NCBI GenBank assembly: GCA_958295665.1
Contig: OY282559.1
Coordinates: 132,907,241-132,971,240 of the forward strand
Length of the DNA stretch: 64,000 nt
Reading direction: 5' to 3'
From: Tipula vernalis
Lineage: Eukaryota > Arthropoda > Insecta > Diptera > Tipulidae
Part shown: piece after piece, positions 53,860 through 64,000 of the stretch
How positions within the stretch are numbered: position 1 is the stretch's first letter
How the letters are laid out: each line of letters starts with the position of its first letter
Notes under the pieces: model-generated
Database searches by the model: none
What the model was told of the DNA's origin: nothing
Seen by the model: the letters and a program-made list of their open reading frames with translations, nothing else
Position numbers and translations under genes: made by a program

Positions 53860-55283
53860 AACTTATTAAGCATACTCAAAAGTTGTGAGATTTGCTCACT
53901 CTGTTGTTGGATAACTGCTGCCATTTTTGCCACTCTTGCTGCCAACTTTTGGACTGTTGATTGTTCACTGGTGCCTTGTTTTAAAACCTCTGCGTACGAT
54001 CCGTGTTGCGAGTTTACTTTTATTGTTTCGGCCAGCTTGGGCAACGTTGAACGATTGTGTTTCTCGTTTATTTTTTCTTTTAGTCTTCTTAACGCGCTTT
54101 GATAAGTTGGACAGCCTTTAAACGATGCTGGATGTCCGGTTTTGTCACGGTTGACACAGTATATGCCACTTTTTTCAATTGTGTCTATAATTTGACACTC
54201 GCCTGGATTGTGTTGAGTGGAGCATTTAACACATCTGTATTCTAGGCAGCAATTCGTTGCTGCATGACCGTACCTTTGGCATTTGCGGCACTGCATAATC
54301 CCTTCCTTCTTTTTCAGATTTTCCCAGGATATCCTTTGATAGTTGAGCGACTTAATATTATAGAGTCGTGTCATGTCAGTATCTGGTGGGCACTGTATAA
54401 TATAGAGTGGTAATTTGAATTGTTTTTCCACGGAGCGTTTGGTTTTAAGTTGGGTAACATTTGTAACTTTAATGCCCTGGTTTTCAATGCTTGTTTTTAT
54501 TTCCTCCATATTTTCGTCTTCGTTTAACCCTTTGAGGACAATGGTTTTTGGTTTTAGTTCCTTAGGCGTAAACGTGAAATAATTTGTATTGACTTCTTTG
54601 AAAATATTTTGCATTTTATTGTAATTTTCAATGTTGTTTATGAGAAGAGAGTGTTTTTTGTCACTAACCCTTCTTATCTCAAAGCTGTCAATTTGGGCTC
54701 CTTTTACCAGTTGAATGGTGTCTTTAATTTGCTGATTGTGAATGTGCAATGGTGGTGGTTTACTTGTTTTTAGCTCTTTGTACGGATTATTAATTTTGGG
54801 TGGAGTGACCTTTTTGCCAGGTGTGACTTTAGTAGTTGCGTTTGCATTTTTTCGCTTGATGGCTCTTTTCACTGTTTCAAACTGGTTAGCCTCATCTATA
54901 TTTTCCACTTCTGTGTCATTATTCTCCATGATTGATTGAAATCTATTATTTTTTAATAACTGCTCTTCGCTTGTAGCTTTGTTGTTTTGTTGGTGTTGTA
55001 TCAGTTTTTCCATGTTGGCAATTCGTTCTTTTAGTAACAAATTCTCAGTTTCCAATTTTTTTAATCTTGAAGCTCTTTGCTCGGGTGTTATTAGCGTTTG
55101 GCTTAACAATGTAGAATTTGGATTGCCTGACATTTTGATCCGTTTTAAGTTATCCGGTTCTATCATTACGCTATCCGCGTCATTGTTGATGGTTGGTTGT
55201 TGTTGTTGTTGTTCATTATTGTTTAGGTTGGGCATCAATTCAATGTTGAGTTGATGTCCCGTTATTTTTATTTGAGTACTCAA
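53856..55283 (-). CDS. Jockey-type LINE ORF1 (gag-like)
   Basis: The 475-codon frame starts MSTQIKITGHQLNIELMPNL. A coiled-coil-like segment lies at about residues 65-95 (RASRLKKLETENLLLKERIA). A central RNA-binding region is followed by Cys/His knuckles, CRKCQRYGHAATNCCLEYRC and CVKCSTQHNPGEC, then IYCVNRDKTGHPASFKGCP. This organisation is typical of Jockey-clade ORF1, which binds the element RNA as a chaperone. Its stop overlaps the ATG of the next frame (53856-53859), a usual ORF1/ORF2 junction. Confidence 0.9.
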   Translation of the reverse strand: MSTQIKITGHQLNIELMPNLNNNEQQQQQPTINNDADSVMIEPDNLKRIKMSGNPNSTLLSQTLITPEQRASRLKKLETENLLLKERIANMEKLIQHQQNNKATSEEQLLKNNRFQSIMENNDTEVENIDEANQFETVKRAIKRKNANATTKVTPGKKVTPPKINNPYKELKTSKPPPLHIHNQQIKDTIQLVKGAQIDSFEIRRVSDKKHSLLINNIENYNKMQNIFKEVNTNYFTFTPKELKPKTIVLKGLNEDENMEEIKTSIENQGIKVTNVTQLKTKRSVEKQFKLPLYIIQCPPDTDMTRLYNIKSLNYQRISWENLKKKEGIMQCRKCQRYGHAATNCCLEYRCVKCSTQHNPGECQIIDTIEKSGIYCVNRDKTGHPASFKGCPTYQSALRRLKEKINEKHNRSTLPKLAETIKVNSQHGSYAEVLKQGTSEQSTVQKLAARVAKMAAVIQQQSEQISQLLSMLNKL

Positions 55284-55637
55284 ACTCGATGTTTTTTGCC
55301 CTAACCGGATTCCGGCAGAGTTTTTATTTTAATCAACTGTTAGTTATCACGGTATTTACTTTGTAGAGCTGGTTTTATTATTTCACGACCACACCCTTTA
55401 TTAATTTCACTAAATCACTTAATGTTCGGATTTATTAAACAAAATTCACTTAAATTATAATTTAATTGTCTTTATAATTTTCAGCACTTCACTTCAAGTT
55501 CAAATAAACTACTACATTTTAATGAAAAACTATTTATTATTAATTTATATTAATATTTAATTTAATTCAATAAATATTATTGAAATATTTTAATTTCGAA
55601 CACTGCGATGTTAGCACCACGAAGGTAGACTCACAAC
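55284..55637 (-). promoter_or_regulatory. 5' UTR of the Jockey-type LINE
   Basis: About 350 bases between the 5' target-site junction at 55637 and the ORF1 ATG at 55283. In the family this holds an internal promoter; no specific element was identified here. Confidence 0.5.
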
Positions 55638-55817
55638 TGTCACTACAGCCATTAACTTGCATGTTAAATAAGATAGTTTTCTTGGTTTTCCTTTTAACAA
55701 ATTGATAAATAAAAATCTTTGTCATTAATGCATATATGTAGTTCCGGAAAATTGTGCAAAAGTACTAAGTAATTTTGCAACTATGGAGAGTATTTTCTAA
55801 AAGTTTGCCACTCCTAA

Positions 55818-57686
55818 CCCAAGTAGCACGAGTGGGTTGGGATAACGTTGTGCCGTAGTTGGGTAAATGACTACTGGTCGGCTAGCCGACGTTGTGACAA
55901 AGGTATGAAGACTAAGCTACAACGTTATTGGGGAATAAATCTTGGGTTGTAACGACGTCGTAATAACTTTTATCCGACTTGTCAATTGGCCATGAACTAA
56001 CTAATTTTTTTTTGTTTGATATTGTGGTTATATTTTAGCAGAAAGGACAACTTTTTTTTATAAAATATATAAATAATCGTGTTGTCTTCTTTTATCCTAT
56101 AAATATAATAATTATATGTCTGTTTTCTTTAACATCTATTTCATTATTTACGACTTTATGAAAATGTACTTCATAATAATTGTAAATCTAATATTCACAT
56201 TGCCTGTAATAATGGTAACATAAAAATCGGCCAAGATACGACATAATTTTATAAACAAAGCAGGTTTTATCGTAAATGTGCACCTGTCAGTGAACTAAAA
56301 ACTCATGCGCCTTATAAATTCCTTTTTTTTTAAATATATTTCTGGTCTTTTAAAAATTATTTGTATTTCATTTTGAATAAAATTTTCTAAAATCAATTTA
56401 AGCCGTTTTGAAATAATCCCTACCATTAAAATAATGTAATTACAATAATATGTAGTCTCGGGAAGTTTGAAAAACATACTTTTATTTTCAAAAAATATTA
56501 ATTTTTGTATAGATATTATAATTAAAAATGGCGAATTTCATAATATGTATAAAAAAGTATTTAAATCACTAAAAAGTTAGATTAAGAACCAATTTATAAC
56601 AAATTTAACTCAAAAATTACGAATTTGTTATTTTATTTCCAAAAAAGTTACTATCACGACGGTCTAGTCATTCTCCCGACGATTTATTTATTTTTATTAC
56701 CAAATTTTCAAGAATTCGACTGTAAAGATATTTACACAACAAATAAGTTATAAATAAACTGTTACTAATACATAACTAGAAAACATATGTTTTAATTTCA
56801 ACAAACCGAACCACACATTTTATATGATCGCTATTGTTTCGTCAATACCATAACCTGCTAAAATTCTCTTTTGGCCACTGTCAACATTTGGAGCTACGAT
56901 ACACTGGCAACCCATCCATATTGAAAGTAAAAGAGACACAATCGGTAAAAAATCAATTTGTTTCAGTATATTCAACAAACAAGATTTTAATCCATTGTGC
57001 CAATATTCACCTATGCCCATTTGGTTAATTCTAACTTCTGTAGGTGTTTTTAAGAGAGTTCTGCTGTCCTTCGGAAGATTTTTTATACCATGATATGTCA
57101 ACAGCTGCAAGATTTCATTGATTATAGAATGTGTAATACTGTGTTTTAACGCCCAATTTCTGAAATTTTCGACAAAGTAACAGTGAGATTCATCGTTGTT
57201 CAATTCAAATTTCCATTTTTTATTATTTATATATTGTTTTCCGACGATGTAATAATGTCGGTCGCAAAATATCTTTTTTGACAATGATTTGACCAAATTG
57301 TGGTGCGTATGTAAAAAATGTTATCTTGTGGTTGTCCATATAACAACAAAATATTTACGTTAGATATTGGTTTCTAATACGACAAAAAAGTCGCTAGGTA
57401 GTCATTAAATACCACTTATTATAACTACTAACTAAATAATCGGTACACGGTTTTATAAAATACATATTAGTCGGCCAATAGTTGAAAATAGTAAAAAAGG
57501 TTATCAAATAGATATAAAATAATCCTCTGCCGACTGGTAACATATAACGTCGCGTTGTGGTCGTGCCGACGAAAAGATAAAAATTGTTAGTTCAATGTCA
57601 AACAAGTGAAATTCTAGAAATTTGTGGCGTTGTACCGACGTCGGAAATAGGTTATAAAACTATAAAGTTATTTGGTGCTACTTGGG
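55818..57686 (-). mobile_element. Decayed DNA transposon with CCCAAGTAGCAC ends
   Basis: CCCAAGTAGCAC at 55818-55829 and its exact complement GTGCTACTTGGG at 57675-57686 bound an element of about 1.87 kb. CGTTGT and ACGTCG-type words are dense just inside both ends, which suggests subterminal repeats. It contains a - strand coding remnant (56820-57296). No target duplication is evident. The superfamily is not assigned. Confidence 0.55.
56820..57296 (-). pseudogene. Transposon-type protein fragment (LPKDxRTLL family)
   Basis: The 158-codon frame encodes FRNWALKHSITHSIINEI, then LLTYHGIKNLPKDSRTLLKT and EYWHNGLKSCLLNILKQ. The W-A-(x)n-HGI-LPKDxRTLLxTP pattern recurs in a group of uncharacterised insect transposon-encoded proteins (recollection). 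After the ILKQIDFLP block homology seems to shift frame, so the gene is truncated or frameshifted. Function is presumed transposition, not shown. Confidence 0.5.
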
Positions 57687-57788
57687 AAGTGTTGGACAAC
57701 CCTGGAAATCGGGGTTGCCATAAATAATTTGAAGATGCTAAGAAAATGGGAATATCTCTGGAATGGGATGTAGTACAAATTGTCTTAA

Positions 57789-57992
57789 TATCTTGAATAA
57801 CGCAGAATTAAATTGTCTACATATTCTATAGGAACAGTTTTTGTTTAGTTAGTACCCCCATGTCTGCCAAATTTGAAGTTAAATGCGTTTTTTTAAACTG
57901 TTATTTTACGGTAGATAACGGCCCTAACCATATAAATGTTGTTCCTAAAACATGTAGACAAAATAATTCTGCGTTATTCAAGATATTAATCA
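57789..57992. mobile_element. MITE-like inverted repeat
   Basis: AATATCTTGAATAACGCAGA with ATTGTCTACAT on the left is matched inverted on the right (ATGTAGACAA, TCTGCGTTATTCAAGATATT). The arms are about 48 bases and the total about 204. It is non-coding. Confidence 0.65.
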
Positions 57993-58099
57993 AATTTTTA
58001 CTAGCTCCCATTTCAATTTCAATAAGGACGCTCGATGACGATCGAGAGGATGAGATATCCACTCAATTATTTTTTATTTGAAAGAATATTAAGTATGAA

Positions 58100-58735
58100 A
58101 TAAAACATCGTTGAAATGTCCGCCGCGACATTGCTTGGTGGCACTTACTCGGGAGGTCTGGCTGAATTTCTGGATGGCATTTGTTATGTTGACTTTGTTG
58201 ACCTGCGATTTAAAATAGCCTCAAAAGAAGAATCTTAAATGAGCCGCATGAGATAATCATGCCTTCAAATCGCTCGTGCAGAATATCCATCGTGATGCAT
58301 GTGCTGTTGGCAAATTGGCAATGTGTCGGTTATAAAGATAGCATCTGGCTTCCTACAATGCCATTTCTTTTATGATATTATTTAGATCAAATATAAAATG
58401 CTCTCCACTGGCTGCAATTTGTTCTTTCGTAGCGCTCCTGTTACAGAATACCTGAAAAAATGTAAAATCAAAACTAGGTAAACCTGACATTATAACAATA
58501 ATTATATAATTATACCTGTAAATTTGTTCTTAATTCTTCGTTAGACTGCAAAACTTTAAAGTTTTTAAAGCCAGAAGGCTATCAAACAGAACTTCTTCAA
58601 ATTCATCGATTTCTCAATCGTGCGCACCAAAAAGTACGTAGCTGTGTCAGCAGATCTACCCTTAAAATATGAATAAGAAAGGATGATTTAGAGTTATTGA
58701 TCTTAGGTCCATAGGATAGACATGTGAGCTTCCTC
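58100..58735. other. Unassigned region with a possible - strand gene fragment
   Basis: On the - strand, a short stretch NRSATKEQIAASGEHFIF is preceded by splice-like TTTTTTCAG and a TACAG/GTATAA donor-like site. This could be a fragment of a host or transposon gene, but I do not recognise it and other frames are closed. Confidence 0.3.
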
Positions 58736-58740
58736 CGCTT

Positions 58741-59790
58741 TCAGGACAAAGACCCCATTACCACCGTCCTGAAACGAACGATATAAACAAGCTTCAAAAA
58801 TCCTTTGAATTTCGCTTCCAGATAAGGGAGCATAATTAATGAGTTGTTTTGAAGTTCTGCAGGTATAATATGATCCAGACCAACGGATTTATATGGTTTA
58901 AAACATTTTATGTCCACACTGCAATTACAGCACACTGAAATTAAAGAAGTCCCAATCTTGAGCTTCCCTTTTACGTTTGGCTGACCCATAAGCCTTAATA
59001 CATAAGCCAAAATCTGCAAGTGCCTACTTCCAGGCAGACTGCAGATGTGTCAAAGTTGCTTTATTGAGAAAGAAGTAAAAGATTTACTAGAAGATATAAT
59101 ATTGTACCTCTTGGTTCTGAGGCTACAGATCCTGATATTATTAACCCAAGGTTCTGGGATTAGTACGAGTACCACGTCCTCACCCGAACTTGCCACTCTG
59201 ATGAGAAGAGCCGCTGAAGCAGCTTTAGAGCGGTGAAGACTACTTACCTCCATAAATATTTCCCGCTACAGTAGACCAATATAATTTTGGGATGCGCCGG
59301 CTTCGCCTGTCTCGCTATCCCATACCCTCCTTAATGATCTTGGCCAGGCTGGCAATATCCCCATCCATCAGATGAGCAGCTCCTTCTCTCATATACCCTC
59401 ATAAATCACTGGATTCGCTGGTCACGCTATCGCTGCTGGTAGCCTCTTCAGGCCTGGGCGGGTTGCCACTGTTGATCTGATTGACCCGAAACAGAAGTCA
59501 CTCACTCCCTTAATTTTTGGTAGCAGGACCAGTGACTCCTTATTTATTACCATAATTGATAATACGATACTCACGAGTATTGGAGAAAGAAAAGTCTGCC
59601 TGCGCAGAGATCCTTAAACACAGGTAAAGCTAATTACAACTGGAGGTCGCCTGGTATCCAGAGGGCTCCGTTAACGACTGGGCTTTGCTAGATAATATCA
59701 TCAGCACGGGTCGCTTTACACCTTAATCCGACCGACCCATTTCCCATCATATAGTGTGACCCGACCTGGTTCACTTTTTAACGCCCGCTC
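58741..59790 (-). mobile_element. Decayed LOA-type LINE fragment
   Basis: On the - strand, an endonuclease N-terminus (59050-59253: LHRSKAASAALLIRVASSG, LIPEPWVNN) is followed after a deletion by an RT block (58741-58990: FKPYKSVGLDHIIPAELQNN, FKGFLKL). These match ORF2 of LOA-type LINEs in order. Upstream (to about 59790), a block reading CTCTGGATACCAGG is shared with the LINE-derived repeats at 1-657, 18127 and 26804. It is heavily decayed. Confidence 0.65.
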
Positions 59791-60330
59791 TGTCCATCTT
59801 TTTATCTGACTTAAGAGCTGAAAATTTGGCTTTCTTACTAGTAGAATGTTTATTTTCGAACTACCTCTGATTTTTTAATATTGGGTTTTGTAAAAAAAAA
59901 AAAAAAAAAAAAAAAACGATTCTATGGCAATGAAATGACAAAAGGAACAACAGTGCGACGCCAAAGTAGTAAATACTCTTATTCAACATTTATTTTCAAA
60001 ACTAAATAAAAGAAATAATTAAGAAATTAAGTCATTGGTTGAGCAATTAGATTCCGGTAATGCTTCATTTCGGGACAATTAATTTATTTTTGAGTGCACA
60101 TTTAAAATTCTAGAAGAGAATTTTTTTGCAATATTCTTAAAATGAAGAAAAGGGCGAATGACCAGTTTTGAAAATATAAAAATAAAAAAAATATCCTAGT
60201 TCCTGATATAAAAATAAAAGCTATGTAGAAAAAACTAATTTGGCCTTGCAAATAGAAAAAGTGCCGCATTTTTTTCACCCTTCAATACTGAAAAGGGATA
60301 AATCGAGAGCAGGCACATACCTACTTTGCC
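59791..60330. other. Intergenic DNA with a 25-base A run
   Basis: An A run at 59892-59916 could be the tail of an unrecognised + strand retroposon. The rest is AT-rich with no gene. Confidence 0.3.
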
Positions 60331-60404
60331 TAGGTGTTAATCCGCCCCTGGTCCTTCCTGTACAGTAGCATACTACTTAGGGTATGCAAAAACTGTAAAC
60401 GATT

Positions 60405-60780
60405 AGATTTTGGGATTAACTTTAATAATATTGTTGGAATTACAAAGGATGGTGCAGCTATTATGGAAAAAGTTAGATCTGACCTAAACACCATCCATCA
60501 ATTATGTTTCGCATATGGAATTCAGCTGGCAGTAATTCAAATTTTATATAAATAGAATGTAAAATATCATCAATTGAAGCAATCCACTTCGTCTGACGAT
60601 GATTCGGATAAAGAAAATGTTGACAATGCTAATGCTGATGCAGATTTGCGTGTACAGTTTGAAGCTGAACCGTTGATTAATAATGACACTAATATCTCGT
60701 GTTGGGTGCGTCTCAATAGGGTACGGTTGCCCGTCTATAGCCATGTATCTCGTGGTCTATATTCCAACGCTGCAACTATG
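60405..60780 (+). pseudogene. hAT-type transposase fragment
   Basis: The + strand encodes GITKDGAAIMEKV then IHQLCFAYGIQLAVIQILYK, matching the catalytic-core block of hAT transposases (GxTxDGASxM, HQLCxAHxIxLAV). A stop follows at 60554, then in another frame an acidic piece SSDDDSDKENVDNANAD. It is a short decayed fragment. Confidence 0.6.
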
Positions 60781-60959
60781 TAGAAACCACTAAATGTGTC
60801 TAGTATACCTCCAAGTGGTAACACCCGGGCAACAATGTGAAGCATCGGCGAAATACTAGAGGCGAGTGCAGTACACTATAAATGAGCAATGAGCGGAACA
60901 AATATGGAAACTAATACCTGAGGTGGTACACCTGTTGCTCAGGTAAATCCACCCTTTTC

Positions 60960-61500
60960 GGAGGTCGGTTTCATCGATTCTGGGGGAGACCAGCCATTGC
61001 TATACTCCAATTATTTTAACCAATCCCAAGACATGTTGGTGAATAAACAAACTCAATTGAGTGAAACAGAAAAGGATAATTCGCATCCCTTCTAGAGGAG
61101 TAACAAAGTGTCGTATGCTCCGATAAGAGGCGGTAGTCCCTCCATTGGGGCCAGCAGCCACAACACTCGTTCTACAAACGAAGAAAAGCTTCACCATGAA
61201 TTGTGTAAAGCTAATAATGCATGTTACAATTGCATGGATGCAGGAGCGCATGAAGACGCTTGAAAACGAATTGAAGCTCTTAAGCCAAAGGAGGACATCA
61301 GTTCTACTCCGAACCAGAATACAACTCCACAGGAGTATCATACGGATGAAGAAGAACTAGCTCGAGAAACTGAGTGGATTAGAGTTAAAGGTAGGAGAAA
61401 AAAAAGGAGACGGAATAATACGACCTCCCCACCTCAATTAAAGGATGATGTTCCAAATATTATTATGGAAACACTGCTAAAGGAAGTAGTGCTGTTATAA
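60960..61500 (+). pseudogene. ORF1 (gag-like) remnant of a Jockey-type LINE
   Basis: Pieces such as NTRSTNEEKLHHELCKANNA with CYNCMDAGAHEDA, and EEELARETEWIRVKGRRKKR, are read in the + strand over several frames. The basic tract and position upstream of the endonuclease suggest ORF1. No intact zinc knuckle remains. Confidence 0.45.
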
Positions 61501-61631
61501 TTAGAAATAGTATTCATCACTATGAGGAGTTAAAATATGAAACGGAAGAAATATAAGCAACTGCTGTTATTGTCAAGACCAAAAGTAGTTCTATTTGTAT
61601 TGTTAGTATTTACTGCCCGCCGAAGCACTCA

Positions 61632-62399
61632 ATGAAAGAAAAAGATTTTGTCGAGTTCCTCAGTAAATTAGGAAAACGATTCGTATTTGGACAAAACTTT
61701 AAAGCAAAAAATGTCCACTGTGGATCCAGATTAACCACGACTAAGGGTAAAGAACTCCTAAAAGCTATCAGAAAATGCAGTTGTGGTGCCCTCTCAACTG
61801 GAAAACCAACCTACTGGCCAACTGATCCAAACAAAGTACCAGATCTGATTGATTTCTTCATAATAAAGAACATATCTGTAAATTATGTACAAGTAGATGA
61901 AAGCCACGACTTAAACTCTGATCATTCACCAATACTTCTAACGTTAAGTGAAAAAATCATTCAGAAAGAAAAAAAACCATTCCTAGTAAATAATCACACT
62001 AATTGGGCATGCTTTAGACTATCGCTAGAAGAAAAAATTAACTTAATGGTTCAATTAAAGACTGAAGAGCAATTAGACAAAGAAGTTCACAAATTTATAA
62101 ACGATATACAGCGATCAGCTTGGGAAAATACTCCTGAAATTAAAACGAAAATCAAGGGAAACAACCACCCTATGGAAATTAGGGAACTCCTCGCAGAAAA
62201 AAGAAGAGCGAGAAGAGTATGGCAACAAACAAGGTCCCCCCAAGATAAAACCCATTTTAACAATCTCACTCAACAATTAAGAAGAGAGATCAAAGAATTG
62301 AAAGATGAATCAATCAGCAACTATTTAAGAAAATTACTAATGATAACAGTACTGATTATTCTCTTTGGAAAGCAACCAAAAGAATTAAAAGACCAATAA
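61632..62399 (+). pseudogene. Endonuclease C-terminus and linker of a Jockey-type LINE ORF2
   Basis: The 255-codon frame includes RFVFGQNFKAKNVHCGSRLT (equivalent to the GDxNAKH block but with the Asp replaced by Gln), ALSTGKPTYWPTDPNKVPDL and SDHSPILLTLS (the SDH catalytic block). It continues into the linker (RRARRVWQQTRSPQDKTHFN). The ATG at 61632 is internal to the domain. Loss of the GDxN Asp means it is not functional. Confidence 0.8.
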
Positions 62400-62539
62400 T
62401 GCAGATTCCCCCAATAAAAATAGCAGGTGAGAAATGGGCTAGAAATAATAAAGACAAAGCTCGAGAATTTGCTGAACACCTCGAAAAAATATTGCAGCCA
62501 CATGAAGACCAAACGTTGGAAGCCGAGATAATAACCGAA

Positions 62540-63910
62540 CAAGCTAGCTGTGCAAGAAAGTAAAGAAATCCTACCCACAACACCAATAGAAGTCATGCGT
62601 GAGATAAAAGCTAATATGAATACGAAAAAAGCTCCTGGGTACGATCTTATTACTGCATAAATCTTAAAAGAACTGCCAAGGAAAGCTCTGGTGAAGCTCA
62701 CCAATCTTTTAAACGCAGCATTTAGAATCAAATGTGTACCAAGCTTATGGAAAATTGCAGAAGTAATTATGATCCCAAAACCTGGGAAACCACCACACAT
62801 AACATCGTCTTATAGGCCAATTTCGCTATTGTCAGTCATGTCCAAACTTTTTGAGAAGCTTCTGGTAAAAAGATTAAATTCGATAATCGAGAGTAAAAAC
62901 TTGATCCCAAATCATCAGTTCGGTTTTCGCAACCAACACTAAACAATTGATCAAGTACACAGAATAACCAGTATAATTGAGGAAGCATTAGAGGAGAAAA
63001 AAGTCTGTTCAACAGTATTTCTAGACGTTGCACAAGCGTTGATAGAGTGTGGCATGAAGGACTTAACCACAAGTTAAGAAATCTTCTACCAATGTAATTT
63101 GCTAAGATAGGTTCTTCAGGATTAAGTTAGATGATACATTTTCTGAATCGAAAGAAATCAATGCAGGAGTTCCACAGGGCAGTGTATTAGGGCCAGTTTT
63201 ATACCTACTATACACTTATGATCTTCTATGTTAGAAAACAACACAGTGGCAACTTTTTCAGATGATACGGCGATCTTAACTGTTGGAAAAAGCAACGAAA
63301 AATCAACACAGAAGTTACAATCAGCTATAACTCAAATATATAAATGGACAAAAAGATGGAGAATAAAACTAAATGAAGCTAAATCAGTTCTCAACCACTT
63401 TACAAACAGACGATTCGAACATATTCCGATTACCATAAATCGGGAAATAATACCGCATGCAAACACACCTAAGTATCTCGGCATGACCCTGGATGCTAAA
63501 CTATGATGGAAAGCACACGTCAAGAAGAAAAGTGAAGAATTAAGACTTAAATACAGAAAAATGTATTGGCTGATGGGAAGGAACTCTTCTTTATCAACAT
63601 ACAACAAGCTTCTACTTTATAAGCAAATATTGAAACCGATTTGGACTTATGGTATTCAGCTTTAGTGTTGTACCAAACAGAGCAACATAAATATCATCAA
63701 AAAAATCCAGAATATGGTATTAAGGAACATCGTTGATGCACCTTGGTATGTCAGGAACAATGACCTTCATAGGGACCTTAAAATGAACCTCATCTTACAC
63801 GAAATCCAGGAAAAAGCACGGAGACATGAATAAAGGCTCCGCCAACATGTGAACATTGAGGCAACTCATCTCCTAAGCATCACGAATTTAGTACGCTTTA
63901 AGACTTAAAA
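62540..63910 (+). pseudogene. Reverse transcriptase remnant of a Jockey-type LINE
   Basis: RT blocks are spread over several frames: NTKKAPGYDLITA, KIAEVIMIPKPGKPP, SYRPISLLSVMSKLFEKLL, HQFGFRNQH then a stop, GVPQGSVLGPVLYLLYTYDL, and FSDDTAIL in place of the usual FADD. The later part (63228-63506) has QLQ-like LQSAITQIYKWTKRWRIKLN and TPKYLGMTLDAKL. After a stop, the thumb and C-terminal region (LLLYKQILKPIWTYGIQL) follows to about 63910. It is inactive. Confidence 0.82.
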
Positions 63911-64000
63911 GAACCAAACCTTTTGAGCTGGTATGATTGTCAGTTTAAACAGCATTGTACTGATCTAAAATCCACTACAAAGATGTGGTTTACTTCAATT

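Larger units (their letters stand above)
40701..55637 (-). mobile_element. Jockey-type LINE, split by a nested BEL element
   Basis: TGTCACTACAGCCATT occurs at 40685-40700 and again at 55638-55653 as a 16-base target duplication. The T run from 40701 is the poly(A) tail of a - strand LINE, and the 5' end is at 55637. Without the BEL insertion (42990-52587 plus a 5-base duplication) it is about 5.3 kb, a full-length size for the Jockey clade. ORF1 is intact. ORF2 has frameshifts near 53530 and 41715 in addition to the insertion, so the copy was probably inactive or is now. Confidence 0.92.
60900..63910 (+). mobile_element. Decayed Jockey-type LINE
   Basis: ORF1 remnants (60960-61500), an endonuclease C-terminus (61632-62060), a linker and RT (62100-63500) and a C-terminal domain (to about 63910) follow in order on the + strand. 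Stops and frameshifts are frequent. It is not the same family as the LINE at 40701-55637, judging by RT sequence. The 3' end is not clearly defined before the window end. Confidence 0.8.

Noticed and set aside
59045..59236. 63-codon + strand frame
   Set aside because: The opposite strand encodes a LOA-type endonuclease block, so this is its shadow.
1..64000. CRISPR arrays, prophage or bacterial defence genes
   Set aside because: The window is insect nuclear DNA; no regularly spaced direct repeats or bacterial-type genes were seen.

Overview
The window looks like nuclear DNA of an insect, most likely a fly (Diptera). It is AT-rich, has short 60-70 base introns with GTAAGT-type donors, and carries insect families of transposable elements. 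The only host gene recognised is a furin-type proprotein convertase close to Drosophila Furin 2. It is on the + strand, and its 5' exons lie before the window. Five or six exons encode most of the subtilisin-like catalytic domain, the P domain, a long Cys-rich (furin repeat) ectodomain, a transmembrane segment and an acidic cytosolic tail. The exons are 2229-3847, 3913-4317, 4384-4658, 4725-5480 and 5555-5787, and then a terminal exon at 20643-21059. That last exon is separated by a 14.9 kb intron full of dead retrotransposons; it is in phase and ends in a stop.

Layout. 1-2228: furin intron with a truncated LINE-derived repeat and a TTGACTT-type low-complexity tract. 2229-5787: furin exons. 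5788-20642: the last furin intron, with small inverted-repeat elements, two decayed Ty3/gypsy elements of the CsRn1 type (both - strand), a LINE-derived repeat with a second LINE 3' end nested in it, and a small pogo-like element. 21060-29690: AT-rich 3' UTR and intergenic DNA with two MITE-like inverted repeats, a Tc1-like fossil, another copy of the LINE-derived repeat and a mariner-like fossil. 29699-34406: a young Ty3/gypsy element of the Mag type with identical 212-base LTRs and a 5-base target duplication, but a broken reverse transcriptase. 34407-40700: inverted repeats, including a palindrome of about 1.8 kb built of tRNA-like modules. 40701-55637: a three-level nest. A Jockey-type LINE (- strand, 16-base target duplication) is cut by a BEL/Pao retrotransposon (+ strand, identical 322-base LTRs, intact 1768-residue polyprotein), and that is entered by a pogo/Tigger transposon (+ strand, 527-codon transposase frame). 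55654-64000: a decayed terminal-inverted-repeat transposon, LOA-type LINE pieces, a hAT fragment and a decayed Jockey-type LINE on the + strand running to near the window end.

There is no bacterial-style operon, CRISPR array or defence system. The least explained structure is the array of tRNA-like modules in alternating orientation at 37.5-40.7 kb, which may be an undescribed tRNA-derived foldback element. All family assignments rest on reading motifs by eye; no database search was possible.
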